In this document: positions 36,696 through 45,907 of the stretch, piece by piece
Layout of the letters: the number at the start of each line of letters is the position of its first letter
Numbering within the stretch: the first letter of the stretch is position 1
Assembly (NCBI RefSeq): GCF_028745735.1
Contig: NZ_JAQZSM010000001.1
Location: 124,001 to 188,000, forward strand
Source of the DNA: Roseinatronobacter alkalisoli
GTDB lineage: Bacteria > Pseudomonadota > Alphaproteobacteria > Rhodobacterales > Rhodobacteraceae
DNA length: 64,000 bases
Direction of reading: 5' to 3'
The notes under the pieces: generated by a model
The model's input: only the letters and a program-made list of their open reading frames with translations
The model's database searches: none
Told to the model about the DNA's origin: nothing
Program-made: the position numbers and the translations under genes

Positions 36696-38186
36696 ATGAT
36701 TTCACTTGATGCTTACCGCGCGCAGTGGTTTGGCAATGTGCGCGGCGATCTGATTGCCGGGCTGGTTGTCGCGCTGGCGCTTATCCCCGAAGCGATTGCC
36801 TTTTCCATCATTGCGGGGGTGGACCCGAAGGTCGGGCTTTATGCCAGCTTTTCCATTGCGGTGCTGATCGCCTTTACCGGCGGCAGGCCCGGCATGATTT
36901 CGGCAGCCACAGCGGCGACAGCCGTGCTGATGGTAACGCTGGTGCGCGATTACGGGCTGGAATACCTGCTGGCCGCCACGGTGCTGGCGGGCCTGTTGCA
37001 GATTGGTGCCGGGATTTTCAAGCTTGGCTTTGTCATGCGCTATGTGTCGAAATCGGTGATGACCGGGTTTGTGAACGCGCTGGCCATCCTGATCTTTATT
37101 GCGCAACTGCCCGAACTGGACCCGCGAGAGGTGTCCTGGATTACCTATGTTCTGGTGGCCGCAGGGCTTGGCATCATCTATGGCCTGCCCATGTTGACCA
37201 AGGCGATTCCGTCGCCCCTGGTGACAATCGTGGTGCTGACGATAGTGGCCATCGTACTGGGGCTGGACGTGCGCACAGTGGGGGATATGGGCGAATTGCC
37301 CGACACGCTGCCGGTATTCCTGATTCCGAATATTCCGCTGACCTTTGAAACGCTGATGATCATCCTGCCCTATTCCATGGCGATTGCGGTCGTGGGGTTG
37401 CTGGAAAGCCTGATGACGCAGAATATCGTCGATGACCTGACCGACACGCGTTCGGACCGCAATCAGGAATGTATTGGTCAGGGCATTTCCAACACGGCGA
37501 CCGGCTTCATCGGGGGTATGGCGGGCTGTGCGATGATCGGGCAGAGCATCATCAACGTGAAATCCGGCGGGCGCGGGCGCCTGTCGTGTTTTGCCGCAGG
37601 TGTCTATTTGCTGTTCCTGATCCTTGTGCTGGGCGATCTGGTGAAACAGATCCCCATGGCAGCGCTGGTGGCGGTGATGATCATGGTGTCGATCGGGACA
37701 TTTTCCTGGTCGTCGATCAAGGCGTTGAAGGTGCATCCGCGGTCCAGTTCCATTGTGATGATCGCGACCGTGGTAACCGTGGTTTACACGCATAACCTTG
37801 CGATTGGTGTGCTGGTGGGCGTGCTGCTGTCGGGCATTTTCTTCGCGGGCAAGATCGCGCAACTGTTCACGATGCGCAGCACGATTTCCAAGGATGGCAG
37901 CGAACGCACCTATATCCTTGAAGGTCAGTTGTTCTATGGCTCGGTCGAGGATTTCATGGATGCGTTCGACTTCCGCGAAGCACTGGACCGCGTTGTCATT
38001 GATGTCAGCCGTGCGCATATCTGGGATATTTCTTCCGTTCAGGCGCTGGATATGGCAATCCTTAAATTCCGCCGTGACGGGGCCGAGGTTGAAGTCATCG
38101 GCATGAATGAAGCCACCGAAACCATCGTTGACAAGCTTGCCATCCATGACAAGCCGGGCGCGATGGACAAGCTGATGTCGCATTGA
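36696..38186 (+). CDS. SulP family anion transporter with STAS domain
   Basis: The ATG at 36696 (AGGAA upstream) gives 496 residues. The membrane part has about 10-12 helices with the SulP signatures [20 protein letters not shown] near the start and the [25 protein letters not shown] segment mid-protein; a C-terminal STAS domain covers about residues 400-496. SulP proteins carry sulfate, bicarbonate or dicarboxylates, and the substrate here is open. A universal stress gene follows after 13 bases, a recurring pairing. Confidence 0.9.
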   Translation: MISLDAYRAQWFGNVRGDLIAGLVVALALIPEAIAFSIIAGVDPKVGLYASFSIAVLIAFTGGRPGMISAATAATAVLMVTLVRDYGLEYLLAATVLAGLLQIGAGIFKLGFVMRYVSKSVMTGFVNALAILIFIAQLPELDPREVSWITYVLVAAGLGIIYGLPMLTKAIPSPLVTIVVLTIVAIVLGLDVRTVGDMGELPDTLPVFLIPNIPLTFETLMIILPYSMAIAVVGLLESLMTQNIVDDLTDTRSDRNQECIGQGISNTATGFIGGMAGCAMIGQSIINVKSGGRGRLSCFAAGVYLLFLILVLGDLVKQIPMAALVAVMIMVSIGTFSWSSIKALKVHPRSSSIVMIATVVTVVYTHNLAIGVLVGVLLSGIFFAGKIAQLFTMRSTISKDGSERTYILEGQLFYGSVEDFMDAFDFREALDRVVIDVSRAHIWDISSVQALDMAILKFRRDGAEVEVIGMNEATETIVDKLAIHDKPGAMDKLMSH

Positions 38187-38199
38187 GGGGGAACCGGGC

Positions 38200-39063
38200 A
38201 TGACCGAACAACCACAGAAAATCGTGGCCCTTATCGATGGGTCCATCTATTCGGCCAGTGTTTGCGAACATGCGGCATGGATTTCGCAGCGCACCGGTGC
38301 CCCGGTTGAATTGCTGCATGTGCTGGGTCGCCGTGAAGCACCGGACAAGACAGATCTGTCCGGTTCCATCAAGCTGGGCGCGCGCACAGCGCTGCTGGAA
38401 GAACTGGCGGAACTGGATGCACAGCGCGCAAAGCTGATCAGTCACAGGGGCCGCGCCATTCTGGAAGATGCGCGTGCCATTCTGGACAAGGCCGGTGTCA
38501 GCGAAATTACCACCCGCCTGCGTCAGGGTGATGTGGTTGAAACCGTCAGCGAAGTTGAAAAAGATGCCCGCGTTGTGATGGTCGGCAAACGCGGTGAGGC
38601 GGCTGATTTCGCCAAGGGCCATCTGGGGTCCAACCTTGAACGTATCATCCGCGCCAGCACCAGACCTGTTTTCGTTGCATCGCGCGCGTTCAAGCCCATC
38701 TCGAAAGTGCTGGTGGCCTATGATGGCGGTACATCGGCGATGAAGGCGGTGGACCATATTGCCCGCAGCCCGCTGTTTCAGGGGCTTGCGGTGCATGTTG
38801 TGACTGTTGGCACGGCAACAGCCGAGGCGAAGAAAGGGCTGGAGGACGCGAAAGCGCTGTTGAAGGCTGCAGGCATAGACGCGGAAACATCTGTCATTGC
38901 GGGCCAGCCTGAAACCGCGCTTGGCAAACTGGTGGACGAGGCGCAGTTTGATTTACTGGTCATGGGGGCTTACGGCCATTCGCGCATCCGCAGCCTGATC
39001 ATCGGGTCCACGACCACTGAAATGATCCGCTCCTGCAAAGTGCCTGTTGTGCTGATGCGCTGA
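38200..39063 (+). CDS. tandem universal stress protein (two UspA domains)
   Basis: The 287-residue protein has two Usp domains. The second keeps the nucleotide-binding pattern Gly-x2-Gly-x9-Gly-Ser (GAYGHSRIRSLIIGS) and starts KVLVAYDGG. The first has a related GKRGEAADFAKGHLGS. It is coupled to the SulP transporter, suggesting ATP-dependent modulation or stress tuning of transport. A strong terminator follows. Confidence 0.88.
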   Translation: MTEQPQKIVALIDGSIYSASVCEHAAWISQRTGAPVELLHVLGRREAPDKTDLSGSIKLGARTALLEELAELDAQRAKLISHRGRAILEDARAILDKAGVSEITTRLRQGDVVETVSEVEKDARVVMVGKRGEAADFAKGHLGSNLERIIRASTRPVFVASRAFKPISKVLVAYDGGTSAMKAVDHIARSPLFQGLAVHVVTVGTATAEAKKGLEDAKALLKAAGIDAETSVIAGQPETALGKLVDEAQFDLLVMGAYGHSRIRSLIIGSTTTEMIRSCKVPVVLMR

Positions 39064-39076
39064 TGCGCCAATGACA

Positions 39077-39102
39077 AAAGCCGCCCCGGACAGGGCGGCT
39101 TT
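39077..39102. terminator. bidirectional intrinsic terminator after usp
   Basis: A perfect 10-bp stem AAAGCCGCCC/GGGCGGCTTT with a six-base loop lies between the usp gene and the convergent Hen1-type gene. T-rich flanks exist on both strands. Confidence 0.88.
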
Positions 39103-39137
39103 CCGTCAGATGATCCTGCAATTCGCTGTTGGCATTG

Positions 39138-39782
39138 TCACCCGCTGGACAGATTTCCACCTGTATCCCGGTCGGCGTGGTGCCGGGACAGATCCCTGAA
39201 CACCGCCATCTGGCTGGCACCGCCAAGATCGGGATGACAGCCCGCGATGTTGCAATAGCTGACATCATAGCCAGACGCTTTGGCAACCCGGTCGCCCCAT
39301 TTGCGAAACTGCACCCGCGGCCATTCAAACCGATGATCGGGGTGGCGGAACCTGTGCCGGGGCACCCCCAGCAGCGTATTGAATTCTGCGTTCGGGGTTG
39401 TGACCACCACCATACGCGGCCGCATCTGTCCGAATACGGTGCGTTCAAGCTGCGACAGTTTCGACGGGTCAAGATGTTCGATCGTTTCGATCAGCACAGC
39501 GCAATCAAAGCCCGTAAGCGCGGGGTGTGCTTCGGTCATGGACCCGATGCGCAACTCGACGCTGGCCGCCGTCGGGGGCATTTTCGCCAACCTGTGTTCA
39601 AGGCGTGCCAGTGATGCCGTGCATATATCGATCCCGACAAGTTGCGTGATCGCGGGGTGCGCGGCCAGCCGGACAAACAGGTCACCATCCCCGCAACCAA
39701 GGTCAAGCACGGTGCGCGCACCTGCTTTTGCAACGACATCAAAAGCCGCTTCCAGCCGTTGTTCATGCATCCAGGTGGTCAC
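39138..39782 (-). CDS. Hen1-type RNA 3'-terminal ribose 2'-O-methyltransferase domain protein, stand-alone
   Basis: The 214-residue protein (GTG start at 39782; ATG at 39770 possible) is a SAM methyltransferase with motif I VLDLGCGDGD (residues 25-34). It carries the Hen1 metal-site signature: ETIEH (Glu99, Glu102, His103) and the RHPDHRFEW block (His147, His150), joined by the hallmark VFG..RPRMVVVTTPNAEFN stretch. Hen1 methylates the 2'-OH of RNA 3' ends; in bacteria it seals RNA repair with the kinase-phosphatase-ligase Pnkp. Bacterial Hen1 usually has an additional N-terminal domain of about 200 or more residues, absent here, and no pnkp is adjacent. The fold and motif call is strong; the substrate is unknown. 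Confidence 0.85.
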   Translation of the reverse strand: MTTWMHEQRLEAAFDVVAKAGARTVLDLGCGDGDLFVRLAAHPAITQLVGIDICTASLARLEHRLAKMPPTAASVELRIGSMTEAHPALTGFDCAVLIETIEHLDPSKLSQLERTVFGQMRPRMVVVTTPNAEFNTLLGVPRHRFRHPDHRFEWPRVQFRKWGDRVAKASGYDVSYCNIAGCHPDLGGASQMAVFRDLSRHHADRDTGGNLSSG

Positions 39783-40028
39783 GGATTGTCCGCCAGACAG
39801 CTATGATTGCAGCGCAATATGCCTGTCCCCTGCTTCTTGAACATGCGTTGTGATATGGTCAGAGCGTGTTGCGTGAATGGAAGCGCACGCTACACCCTCT
39901 CTGAATGACAATCAACATAGCAAGGTATCCCGACGCATTCGGCGGTGGTTCTTGCATATATCGCGCCCGGCCAGCAACGGAAAATGGCTGGAATTGTGGA
40001 ATTCCGCGCGCGCTGACACCCGTAGGGG

Positions 40029-41603
40029 TTACTGCGTAACATTCACCCAGCGCAGCATGAAGAAATTATCGGGGCGCTGGATCAACTCGATCCCGTCGCG
40101 CGCGGCCCAGACCAGCGGTTCGGTATAGAGCGGGATATAGGCGACCCGGTCCTGAATAACGCCTGCAACTTCGTCCAGCATGTCCTGGCGCGCCTGCTGG
40201 TCCAGTTCTTGCTGGATCAGGGGCAGTAATTCGTCAATCCGCGGGTCCGAGAATTCACCGAAATTCCAGGTTCCCAGAGTTCCGTCAGGAGTTGCCGCAA
40301 GAAAGCGGATCGGGTGTTCGGCGTCAAATGTGCCCGGCGACCAGCCCAGAAGGAACATGTCGAAATTGCCGTCGCGCAATTCACCCCAGTAATTGCGCAC
40401 TGGCATGGTTTCAAGCTGCGCGTTCAGGCCCACCTGTTGCAGCATTCCGGTGACAGCCTGACATACATTTTCGTCGTTGAGATAGCGGTCATTCGTGCAG
40501 CGCAGACCAAAAGTGAATCCGTCTTCATGACCGGCTTCGGCCATCAGGGCGCGCGCGGAATCCGGGTCATGCGCGGGCCGCGCTGCATGGGCTGCTGACC
40601 AGCCCGACAGACCTTCGGGCAGCAATTGGCTTGCAGGTTCTGCCAACCCGCTCATCAGGATCTGGTTGATTGCGGTCACGTCTATGGCATGGGCGGCGGC
40701 ACGGCGCACCAGCGGATCAGTGAAAGGATTACTGTCCGCATCGGTCGCGCCCCACCAAAGTGCATCAGCGGTATGGTTGAAGCCAAGCATGATCACCCGG
40801 GTTTCAAGCCCCTCGAATGTGCGAATGCCTGCGGTTTCGCGCAAGCGCGCGACGTCGCGGACCGGCACCGGCGCCAGCATGTCGATCTCGCCCGACAAGA
40901 GGGCGGCCAGACCCGTCGCATCATTCTCGATCGGGTTGAAGATGGCTTCGGACAGATTGTGCGTGGCCTCGTCCCACCAGTCAGCGTTTGGGGTCAGCCG
41001 AATTTCGACCCCCGGTTCACGCGATGTCAGAATGAAGGGTCCAGTGCCATTAGTGTTGCGGGTGGTGTATTTTTCCGCGTCGCGCGCGGGCACATCGGCG
41101 CCATTCGCTTCGGTCCAGCCGCGATCCAGAATCATGAAATTGGCGATGCTGTCGGGGAATAGCGGGTTGGGGGCCGCGGTGATGAAATCGATGGTGAAAT
41201 CGTCGACGACGCGCACTTCCGCGACAGGCGCAAACCATGAACGGACATCGGATTGATCGGTAATCGCGCGTTCATAGGAAAACAGTACGTCGTCTGCGGT
41301 GAATTCTTCGCCACCGTGAAATGTAACGCCCTCGCGCAGATTGAAACGCCAGCCGTGTTCCCCTTCCAGCGGCTCCCACGAGGTTGCCAGAGAAGGTTCA
41401 ATCGCCATGTCGGCGTTGCGCCGCACCAGCCCTTCATAGATGTTGTTCAGAAACGAGGTGACCGGGGCCACATTGGCGGCATGGGGGTCCATCGTCTGCG
41501 GATCAGTGGTGCTGGCCCAACGGAATGTTTCTGCTTGCGCCGCGAGGCTCATTGAGGCGGCAACGAGCAAGGTAGAGCTGGCAAGCATGGCAATTCGGGT
41601 CAT
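40029..41603 (-). CDS. ABC transporter substrate-binding protein, family 5 (peptide/nickel type), orphan
   Basis: The 524-residue protein has a Sec signal peptide (cleavage after LAAQA, about residue 24) and the SBP_bac_5 layout (TDPQTMDPHAAN; WRFNLREGVTFHGGEEFTADDV; a C-terminal VAYIPLY segment). Such proteins bind oligopeptides, dipeptides, opines or glycosides. No dpp/opp permease or ATPase gene is adjacent, so it must work with a transporter encoded elsewhere or is a remnant of one. Two inverted repeats lie in its promoter. Confidence 0.9.
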   Translation of the reverse strand: MTRIAMLASSTLLVAASMSLAAQAETFRWASTTDPQTMDPHAANVAPVTSFLNNIYEGLVRRNADMAIEPSLATSWEPLEGEHGWRFNLREGVTFHGGEEFTADDVLFSYERAITDQSDVRSWFAPVAEVRVVDDFTIDFITAAPNPLFPDSIANFMILDRGWTEANGADVPARDAEKYTTRNTNGTGPFILTSREPGVEIRLTPNADWWDEATHNLSEAIFNPIENDATGLAALLSGEIDMLAPVPVRDVARLRETAGIRTFEGLETRVIMLGFNHTADALWWGATDADSNPFTDPLVRRAAAHAIDVTAINQILMSGLAEPASQLLPEGLSGWSAAHAARPAHDPDSARALMAEAGHEDGFTFGLRCTNDRYLNDENVCQAVTGMLQQVGLNAQLETMPVRNYWGELRDGNFDMFLLGWSPGTFDAEHPIRFLAATPDGTLGTWNFGEFSDPRIDELLPLIQQELDQQARQDMLDEVAGVIQDRVAYIPLYTEPLVWAARDGIELIQRPDNFFMLRWVNVTQ

Positions 41604-41643
41604 CGGCGGCTCCCGCAGGGTGAGTTCATGAATATCAGAACGA

Positions 41644-41682
41644 TCATTTCAATAAATGACATCGCATACAAGAAAATTCTTG
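41644..41682. promoter_or_regulatory. two inverted repeats upstream of the orphan binding protein gene
   Basis: TCATTT-caat-AAATGA (41644-41659) and CAAGAA-aa-TTCTTG (41669-41682) are both exact inverted repeats in an AT-rich patch 41-79 bases before the ATG at 41603 on the minus strand. This is where a promoter and operator would be. The cognate regulator is not evident nearby. Confidence 0.45.
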
Positions 41683-41699
41683 TCGCCCGGCGTCGACGG

Positions 41700-42445
41700 T
41701 CAATCATTGCAGGCCAGCACAGCCTCCAACGCCTGTGCATTGCTGAAAGGGCCGAGTCCCGCCGCACGCAACCGACCATTTTCAAAGGTTATGCGGAGTA
41801 GGTGATGCCAGTCTGCCGACAGCATGATTATCCCCGGCCCCGCAGCGCAATCGCGCACACCGCCTGTTATGAAATCCTCGCCGATGCGGTGATTGCTGAC
41901 CCCGTCCAGCCGCGCGACCGGCACAAAGCGGTTGCCATCCGGCCGGACCAGAACAAGGCGGCGCGCCAGATGAGGCATTTCCACATAGGCAATCTCAGCG
42001 CGGCCATCGCCGGTGAAGTCTGCAATGCCAGCGGGGGCGAGCCAGCGAAACCTTGTGCCGATGAAATCACCCGCCGCGCGCAGGGTCAGTGTGTATGTGC
42101 CATCGGATGCCTGCCTTGCCGACCACGCTGTCAGCCGCGCCCAAGGCGCTGATCGCTTTCGACCGCAACAATTTCGGGAATTCCGTCGCCATCAACATCC
42201 CACAGGCGCGGGGCGATATGTTCGAACACGCGATTTTCGGGTAGCACCAGCTGCAGGGTTGTGCCCGCTTTCAGTGTCACCTCCAGCTCCGCAAACCCGC
42301 GCAAATCCCCCAACACATTATGCGGATAGCGGTTCGTGGGGTGCGAAAATTTCGCGGATAGCGGTGGAACGGGTTTGGCCATGCTAGTCGTGCTGGCCAC
42401 AATGCCGATGCACAAAACCGCAACAAACCGGCGCGCGCGGATCAT
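41700..42445 (-). pseudogene. VCBS/FG-GAP repeat exported protein, frameshifted
   Basis: Two reading frames read on from each other. The first (42445 to about 42140) starts MIRARRFVAVLCIGIV, a signal peptide, and has a repeat with DVDGDGIPEIV. The second, ending at 41700, continues with ARLTAWSARQ and a matching repeat DFTGDGRAEIAYVE. One missing base at a G-run (CCC on the plus strand at 42140-42142) would restore Leu-Gly-Ala-Arg-Leu and a single protein of about 248 residues. The first frame stops five codons on. It is either a recent pseudogene or a sequencing error in a homopolymer. Its start overlaps the stop of the DUF6969-like gene (ATGA). Confidence 0.75.
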
Positions 42446-43168
42446 TGGTCCAGTGCCTGCGCGATGGCTTTCATCTGGGCCGCTACATCCATGGTGGTTT
42501 CGCTCAGCACTTCGAATTCACGATCCTCGAATACGTCCCGGTCGGGATGGGCCTTGCGTCTGGCCGCGAGTGCGGCGTCGCGTGCGTGGATCAGTTGCGC
42601 GATCTGCGGGTGGAACAGCCGGACCATCGCTGTCAGCCAGCGGTTTGTGGGCCAGCTTGGATATGCATGGTCAATGGCGAAATGCGGCAGCATGCGGATG
42701 ACATCTGCGCCCGGATACCATGTTTCAGCGGTGACCCAGCGGTTGGTCGTGAACAGGCCCGTGGGCGTGCCGAAACGGTCCATCGAGAGTGCAACCAGAT
42801 GCGACAGCGCCTGATCGCCTGCTGGCCAGTCGCACCCTGCCGCCTTCTGGCACAGGGGCACAACCGGGCGGAATGCCCCTGGCGCGCAGGAACAGGTGGA
42901 AATGGTCATGCTCGCCATCGCGATGGGCGTGGTAGTAGTATTGCGACTGCGTTTCTGCATCAAAGACATCGCCCTGCGGGGAATGCGTCAGGCGCACAAA
43001 CTGGCCCTGACCTTTCAGCACCTCGCCCATGACGTTTAGTTTGGCCTTGCGTAACACACGGCTATCATGCCTGATGGGTCGGACGCTGGGGGCGAATTCG
43101 GATGGGATGTATTTCTGTGCTGCCTGCCATATGGGCGTCAGCGACAATACCGATGACCTGCTGTTCAT
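42442..43168 (-). pseudogene. DUF6969-like protein, frameshifted
   Basis: The first frame (from about 43168) contains GEVLKGQGQFVRLTHSPQGD and QYYYHAHRDGEHDHFHLFLRARG. The second, ending at 42442, continues with GDQALSHLVALSMDRFGTPTG, TNRWVTAETWYPGADV and DHAYPSWPTNRWLTAM. These halves together resemble proteins annotated as DUF6969 in Rhodobacterales. The break is near 42864-42870, where removing one base (CCCGG to CCCG) joins the frames. The true start is uncertain, since the ATG at 43168 has no clear ribosome site. It would be co-transcribed with the frameshifted VCBS gene. The function is unknown. Confidence 0.7.
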
Positions 43169-43383
43169 GGAACCGGAATATCGCGTTCAGAACTGAACGC
43201 CGGGTCGTATAGCCGATGCACGGGGCGCGCGTGCGCCGGACCTGCGCCTCTTGTCCCACGCCGGGCAGTTCATGGTTCCGCTTTGCTTTACCCGTTCACC
43301 GGTTCAGTGCCCGACTCCGCGCGCTGCCAGACCGCTTGCGGCATGTTCGATACCCCGCTTGTGCCAGATTGAAGGAGAACACC

Positions 43384-44352
43384 ATGCGGCTTCTGACATA
43401 TCTTGCGGTCCCGGCCCTTGCCATTTTCGCCCTAACCGCTGCTGCTGATCCGGTGCAATGGGCGCGTGAATGGCCACAGACGGATTTTACCCGCACCACC
43501 ATCGATTTTGCCGAGGTCATTTCTGGCGGGCCGCCCAAGGATGGTATTCCGGCGATCTGGGAGCCAGCACATATTCCTGCAGCGGAGGAAACACGGCTTG
43601 ATGACCGCGAACCTGTGCTGACCTATGAACATGCGGGCGAGGCCGCGCGCGCTTATCCCATCCGCTACCTGATGTGGCATGAGATCGTGAATGACGTGGT
43701 GGGCGGGCTGCCCGTCGCCGTTACCTATTGCCCGCTGTGCAATTCCGCGATGGTGTTCGATGCCCGCGTGAATGGCATTCGCCATACCTTCGGTGTCTCT
43801 GGCAAGCTGCGTCATTCCGACATGATCATGTATGACCGCGAGACGCAAAGCTGGTGGCAGCAGGCTGTGGGCGAAGGGGTGGTCGGCGCGCATGCGCGCG
43901 AGGTGCTGACCCAGTTGCCGGGCTGGATGGAAAGTTGGGGAGAATTCCGCGACCGGAACCCCGACGGGCTGGTCATGGACGAACCCGAATGGCGCCGTGC
44001 CTATGGGTCAAACCCCTATGTGGGTTATGATACGTCTGCGCGTCCGTTTCTGTACCGGGGTGAAAACCCGCCCCATGGCATCAACCCGCTGGCCCGTGTG
44101 GTCCGGGTGGAGAACCGCGTCTGGACCTATGCGCGCCTGCGCGCTGCGGGCGAGATCCGCGAAGCCGGTGTGGTGCTGAACTGGGCACCGGGGCAGGCAT
44201 CAGCGCTGGACAACCGCACCATTGCCCAAGGGCGCGATGTGGGCACAGTGCGTGTACGCGACGCGCGGGGGCGTGACCTGCCGCATGACATCCCGTTTGC
44301 CTTTGCCTTCCACGCATTCCACCCGGACGGGATATGGATGCTGGGCGAGTGA
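43384..44352 (+). CDS. DUF3179 domain-containing exported protein
   Basis: The ATG at 43384 with GAAGGAGAACACC upstream gives 322 residues beginning with a Sec signal peptide (cleavage after LTAAA, about residue 21). The DUF3179 core is clear: VTYCPLCNSAMVFDA with a CxxC pair, followed by GVSGKLRHSDMIMYDRE and SWWQQAVGE. The family is common in marine and haloalkaliphilic bacteria and has no established function; the CxxC suggests metal or redox chemistry in the periplasm. Confidence 0.88.
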   Translation: MRLLTYLAVPALAIFALTAAADPVQWAREWPQTDFTRTTIDFAEVISGGPPKDGIPAIWEPAHIPAAEETRLDDREPVLTYEHAGEAARAYPIRYLMWHEIVNDVVGGLPVAVTYCPLCNSAMVFDARVNGIRHTFGVSGKLRHSDMIMYDRETQSWWQQAVGEGVVGAHAREVLTQLPGWMESWGEFRDRNPDGLVMDEPEWRRAYGSNPYVGYDTSARPFLYRGENPPHGINPLARVVRVENRVWTYARLRAAGEIREAGVVLNWAPGQASALDNRTIAQGRDVGTVRVRDARGRDLPHDIPFAFAFHAFHPDGIWMLGE

Positions 44353-44439
44353 GCGCTGCTTTTGGTCAGAAGCACAGGCAGCCGTGTTATTCCTGCGCAT
44401 TGCGGCCCTGTTGAACAACGGCATATGCGGCGCGCTTGT

Positions 44440-44460
44440 TGTTCCTTTGCTTGCGGAACA
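44440..44460. promoter_or_regulatory. inverted repeat in the TetR-family gene promoter
   Basis: TGTTCC (44440-44445) and GGAACA (44455-44460) form a 6-bp inverted repeat with a nine-base spacer, just upstream of an AT-rich TTTTATAAATT stretch that could hold the -10. It is a plausible autoregulatory operator for the TetR-family gene starting at 44510. Confidence 0.35.
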
Positions 44461-44509
44461 GCCGTTTTATAAATTGAAGCAAAGCGCAATCCGGTATATT
44501 TACAGAACA

Positions 44510-45130
44510 ATGAGTTCAGAAACTGGTGAACCTTCGCGGCAAGCGCGCCCCCGGGGACGGCCCCGTGGGTTTGACGCAGCTGCGGCGCTGGAAGCCGCGA
44601 TGAAAATCTTCTGGGCCGAGGGTTTTGACGGCGCATCGGTTGACTTGCTTGCCCGTGAAACGGGCATGCCGCGCGCCACGCTGTACCAGGTCTATGCGGA
44701 CAAGGAAGGGTTGTTTCTGGCGGCTGTCGCGCATTACGCCGGAACGCGCACGGCGCGGGTCGGGGCGGCGCTGAGGCAAGGGGGGAACCTGCGCGATGAT
44801 CTTGCGGCCTTCTTTTCGGCTGTGATCGAACTTGCCACTTCCGAACCAAAGGCGCGCGGTTGCCTTATTTCCTGTGTGCTGGCCGATGCGGCGGGCACCA
44901 ATCCGCGCTTTCGCGCCGAACTTGAACGCCGATTTCTTGCACTGGAAAACCGCATCCGTGAGCGGCTTGAAGCTGCCGGTCCGGAAGCGGGCGACATTCC
45001 GGCCCGTGCCGTCATGATTGCTGCTATCGCGCGGGGTCTGATGCTGCGCGCCCGCGCCGGGGCCGGTCGCGACTTTCTGGAACAGGCCGCAGCTGAAGCG
45101 GTAAGGGTGCTGGCACCGCCCCGTCACTGA
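44510..45130 (+). CDS. TetR family transcriptional regulator
   Basis: The ATG at 44510 gives 206 residues with a basic N-terminal arm (RGRPRGFD), the TetR helix-turn-helix (AAMKIFWAEGFDGASVDLLARETGMPRATLYQVYADKEGLF is the diagnostic region, residues 30-70) and a C-terminal ligand domain of the AcrR type (RGCLISCVLADAA). It converges on and overlaps the AhpD-like gene by seven bases. Targets are unknown; the peroxidase-like neighbour is a candidate. Confidence 0.88.
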   Translation: MSSETGEPSRQARPRGRPRGFDAAAALEAAMKIFWAEGFDGASVDLLARETGMPRATLYQVYADKEGLFLAAVAHYAGTRTARVGAALRQGGNLRDDLAAFFSAVIELATSEPKARGCLISCVLADAAGTNPRFRAELERRFLALENRIRERLEAAGPEAGDIPARAVMIAAIARGLMLRARAGAGRDFLEQAAAEAVRVLAPPRH

Positions 45131-45690
45131 CCGTCGCGGGTCGCCTGCCGTGTGAATATCTGCCAGAGGTTCTTGTAGCGGAACTTGCGCCGCATCTCAT
45201 CCGTCATCTGAAGCTGCGTTTTGTGGCGCTTGCTTCCTGCGCCTTCGAGGATGCGGTTCATGAAATTGTATAGGGCTGTCACCGACAGGATGTCGAACAA
45301 TCCTTCTTCGAAAAAGCCTGCATCATAAACGGCCTGCGCATCTGTCATCGACGTCGCTGATGGTTCCCGCGTCAGCTTTCGTGCGAAAGCGAGGACTGGA
45401 CGCATGCGCGCCGGGATGTCGTCATGGTCCAGATGAATTTCCACATCGCCGAATACCCCTTCATCAATGCCCCCGGCGCGCGCATGGTCGCGATGCGCTG
45501 AAAAGCAGCAATGACACCCGTTTACCGAAGGGACATAGACCGCGATCAACTTGTGCTCCGCAATGGTTAATTCGCTGTCTTCGCGCAGGACCGCGTCGTG
45601 GTATTCCTGAAGTGGCAGGATACCGCGTTGGTGAAACCTGCTGAAACGTGCGTGCAGGTCAAGGTCGTGGATATCCGGGAAATGCGACAA
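45124..45690 (-). CDS. carboxymuconolactone decarboxylase/AhpD-like alkylhydroperoxidase family protein
   Basis: The 188-residue protein has the AhpD-like active site Cys59-x2-Cys62-x3-His66 (GCHCCFSAH), with an additional Cys61 inside the pair. Homologues annotated as peroxidase-related enzymes or uncharacterised CMD-family proteins reduce peroxides through this cysteine pair. It is all-helical and cytosolic. Its 3' end overlaps the TetR-family gene, so transcription of the two may interfere. Confidence 0.85.
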   Translation of the reverse strand: MSHFPDIHDLDLHARFSRFHQRGILPLQEYHDAVLREDSELTIAEHKLIAVYVPSVNGCHCCFSAHRDHARAGGIDEGVFGDVEIHLDHDDIPARMRPVLAFARKLTREPSATSMTDAQAVYDAGFFEEGLFDILSVTALYNFMNRILEGAGSKRHKTQLQMTDEMRRKFRYKNLWQIFTRQATRDGQ

Positions 45691-45811
45691 GGGGTCCTAT
45701 GGTCTGTTGGGGAATGCTCTTGCGGGTATCTTCGGATGACGCGGCAGCGCATGCAATGCTACGTGGAAAGGGTGCGTTCATGCTCAGGACTTCGCCCTGC
45801 GGGGCGCGGAT

Positions 45812-45907
45812 GTTACTGTAACCGGCTTCAGATGCCTGTGGCATCACGCGAATGTGCAGGCGTGACGCAGTAACCGTAACCGGTACGGCCGCGAACTGTT
45901 CTATAAT
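45812..45907 (+). promoter_or_regulatory. pseudoazurin gene promoter with GTAACCG repeats
   Basis: A perfect TATAAT lies at 45902-45907, 20 bases before the ATG, with no recognisable -35. In its place are GTAACCG (45870-45876) and TAACCGG (45877-45883), and GTTACTGTAAC, a perfect palindrome, lies further up at 45812-45822. Reiterated GTAAC elements with a strong -10 and no -35 suggest an activator-dependent promoter. Confidence 0.45.

Noticed and set aside
36702-38246. Long open antisense frame over the SulP gene
   Set aside because: Its product is rich in His, Gln and Arg with no family features. It is a by-product of high GC third positions in the real gene. The same applies to the antisense frames over pstC/pstA, the macroglobulin gene and the dehydratase gene.
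39783-40028. Small open frame at 39877-40128 between the Hen1-type gene and the orphan binding protein gene
   Set aside because: It lacks a ribosome site and overlaps the 3' end of the binding protein gene; no family resemblance was seen.
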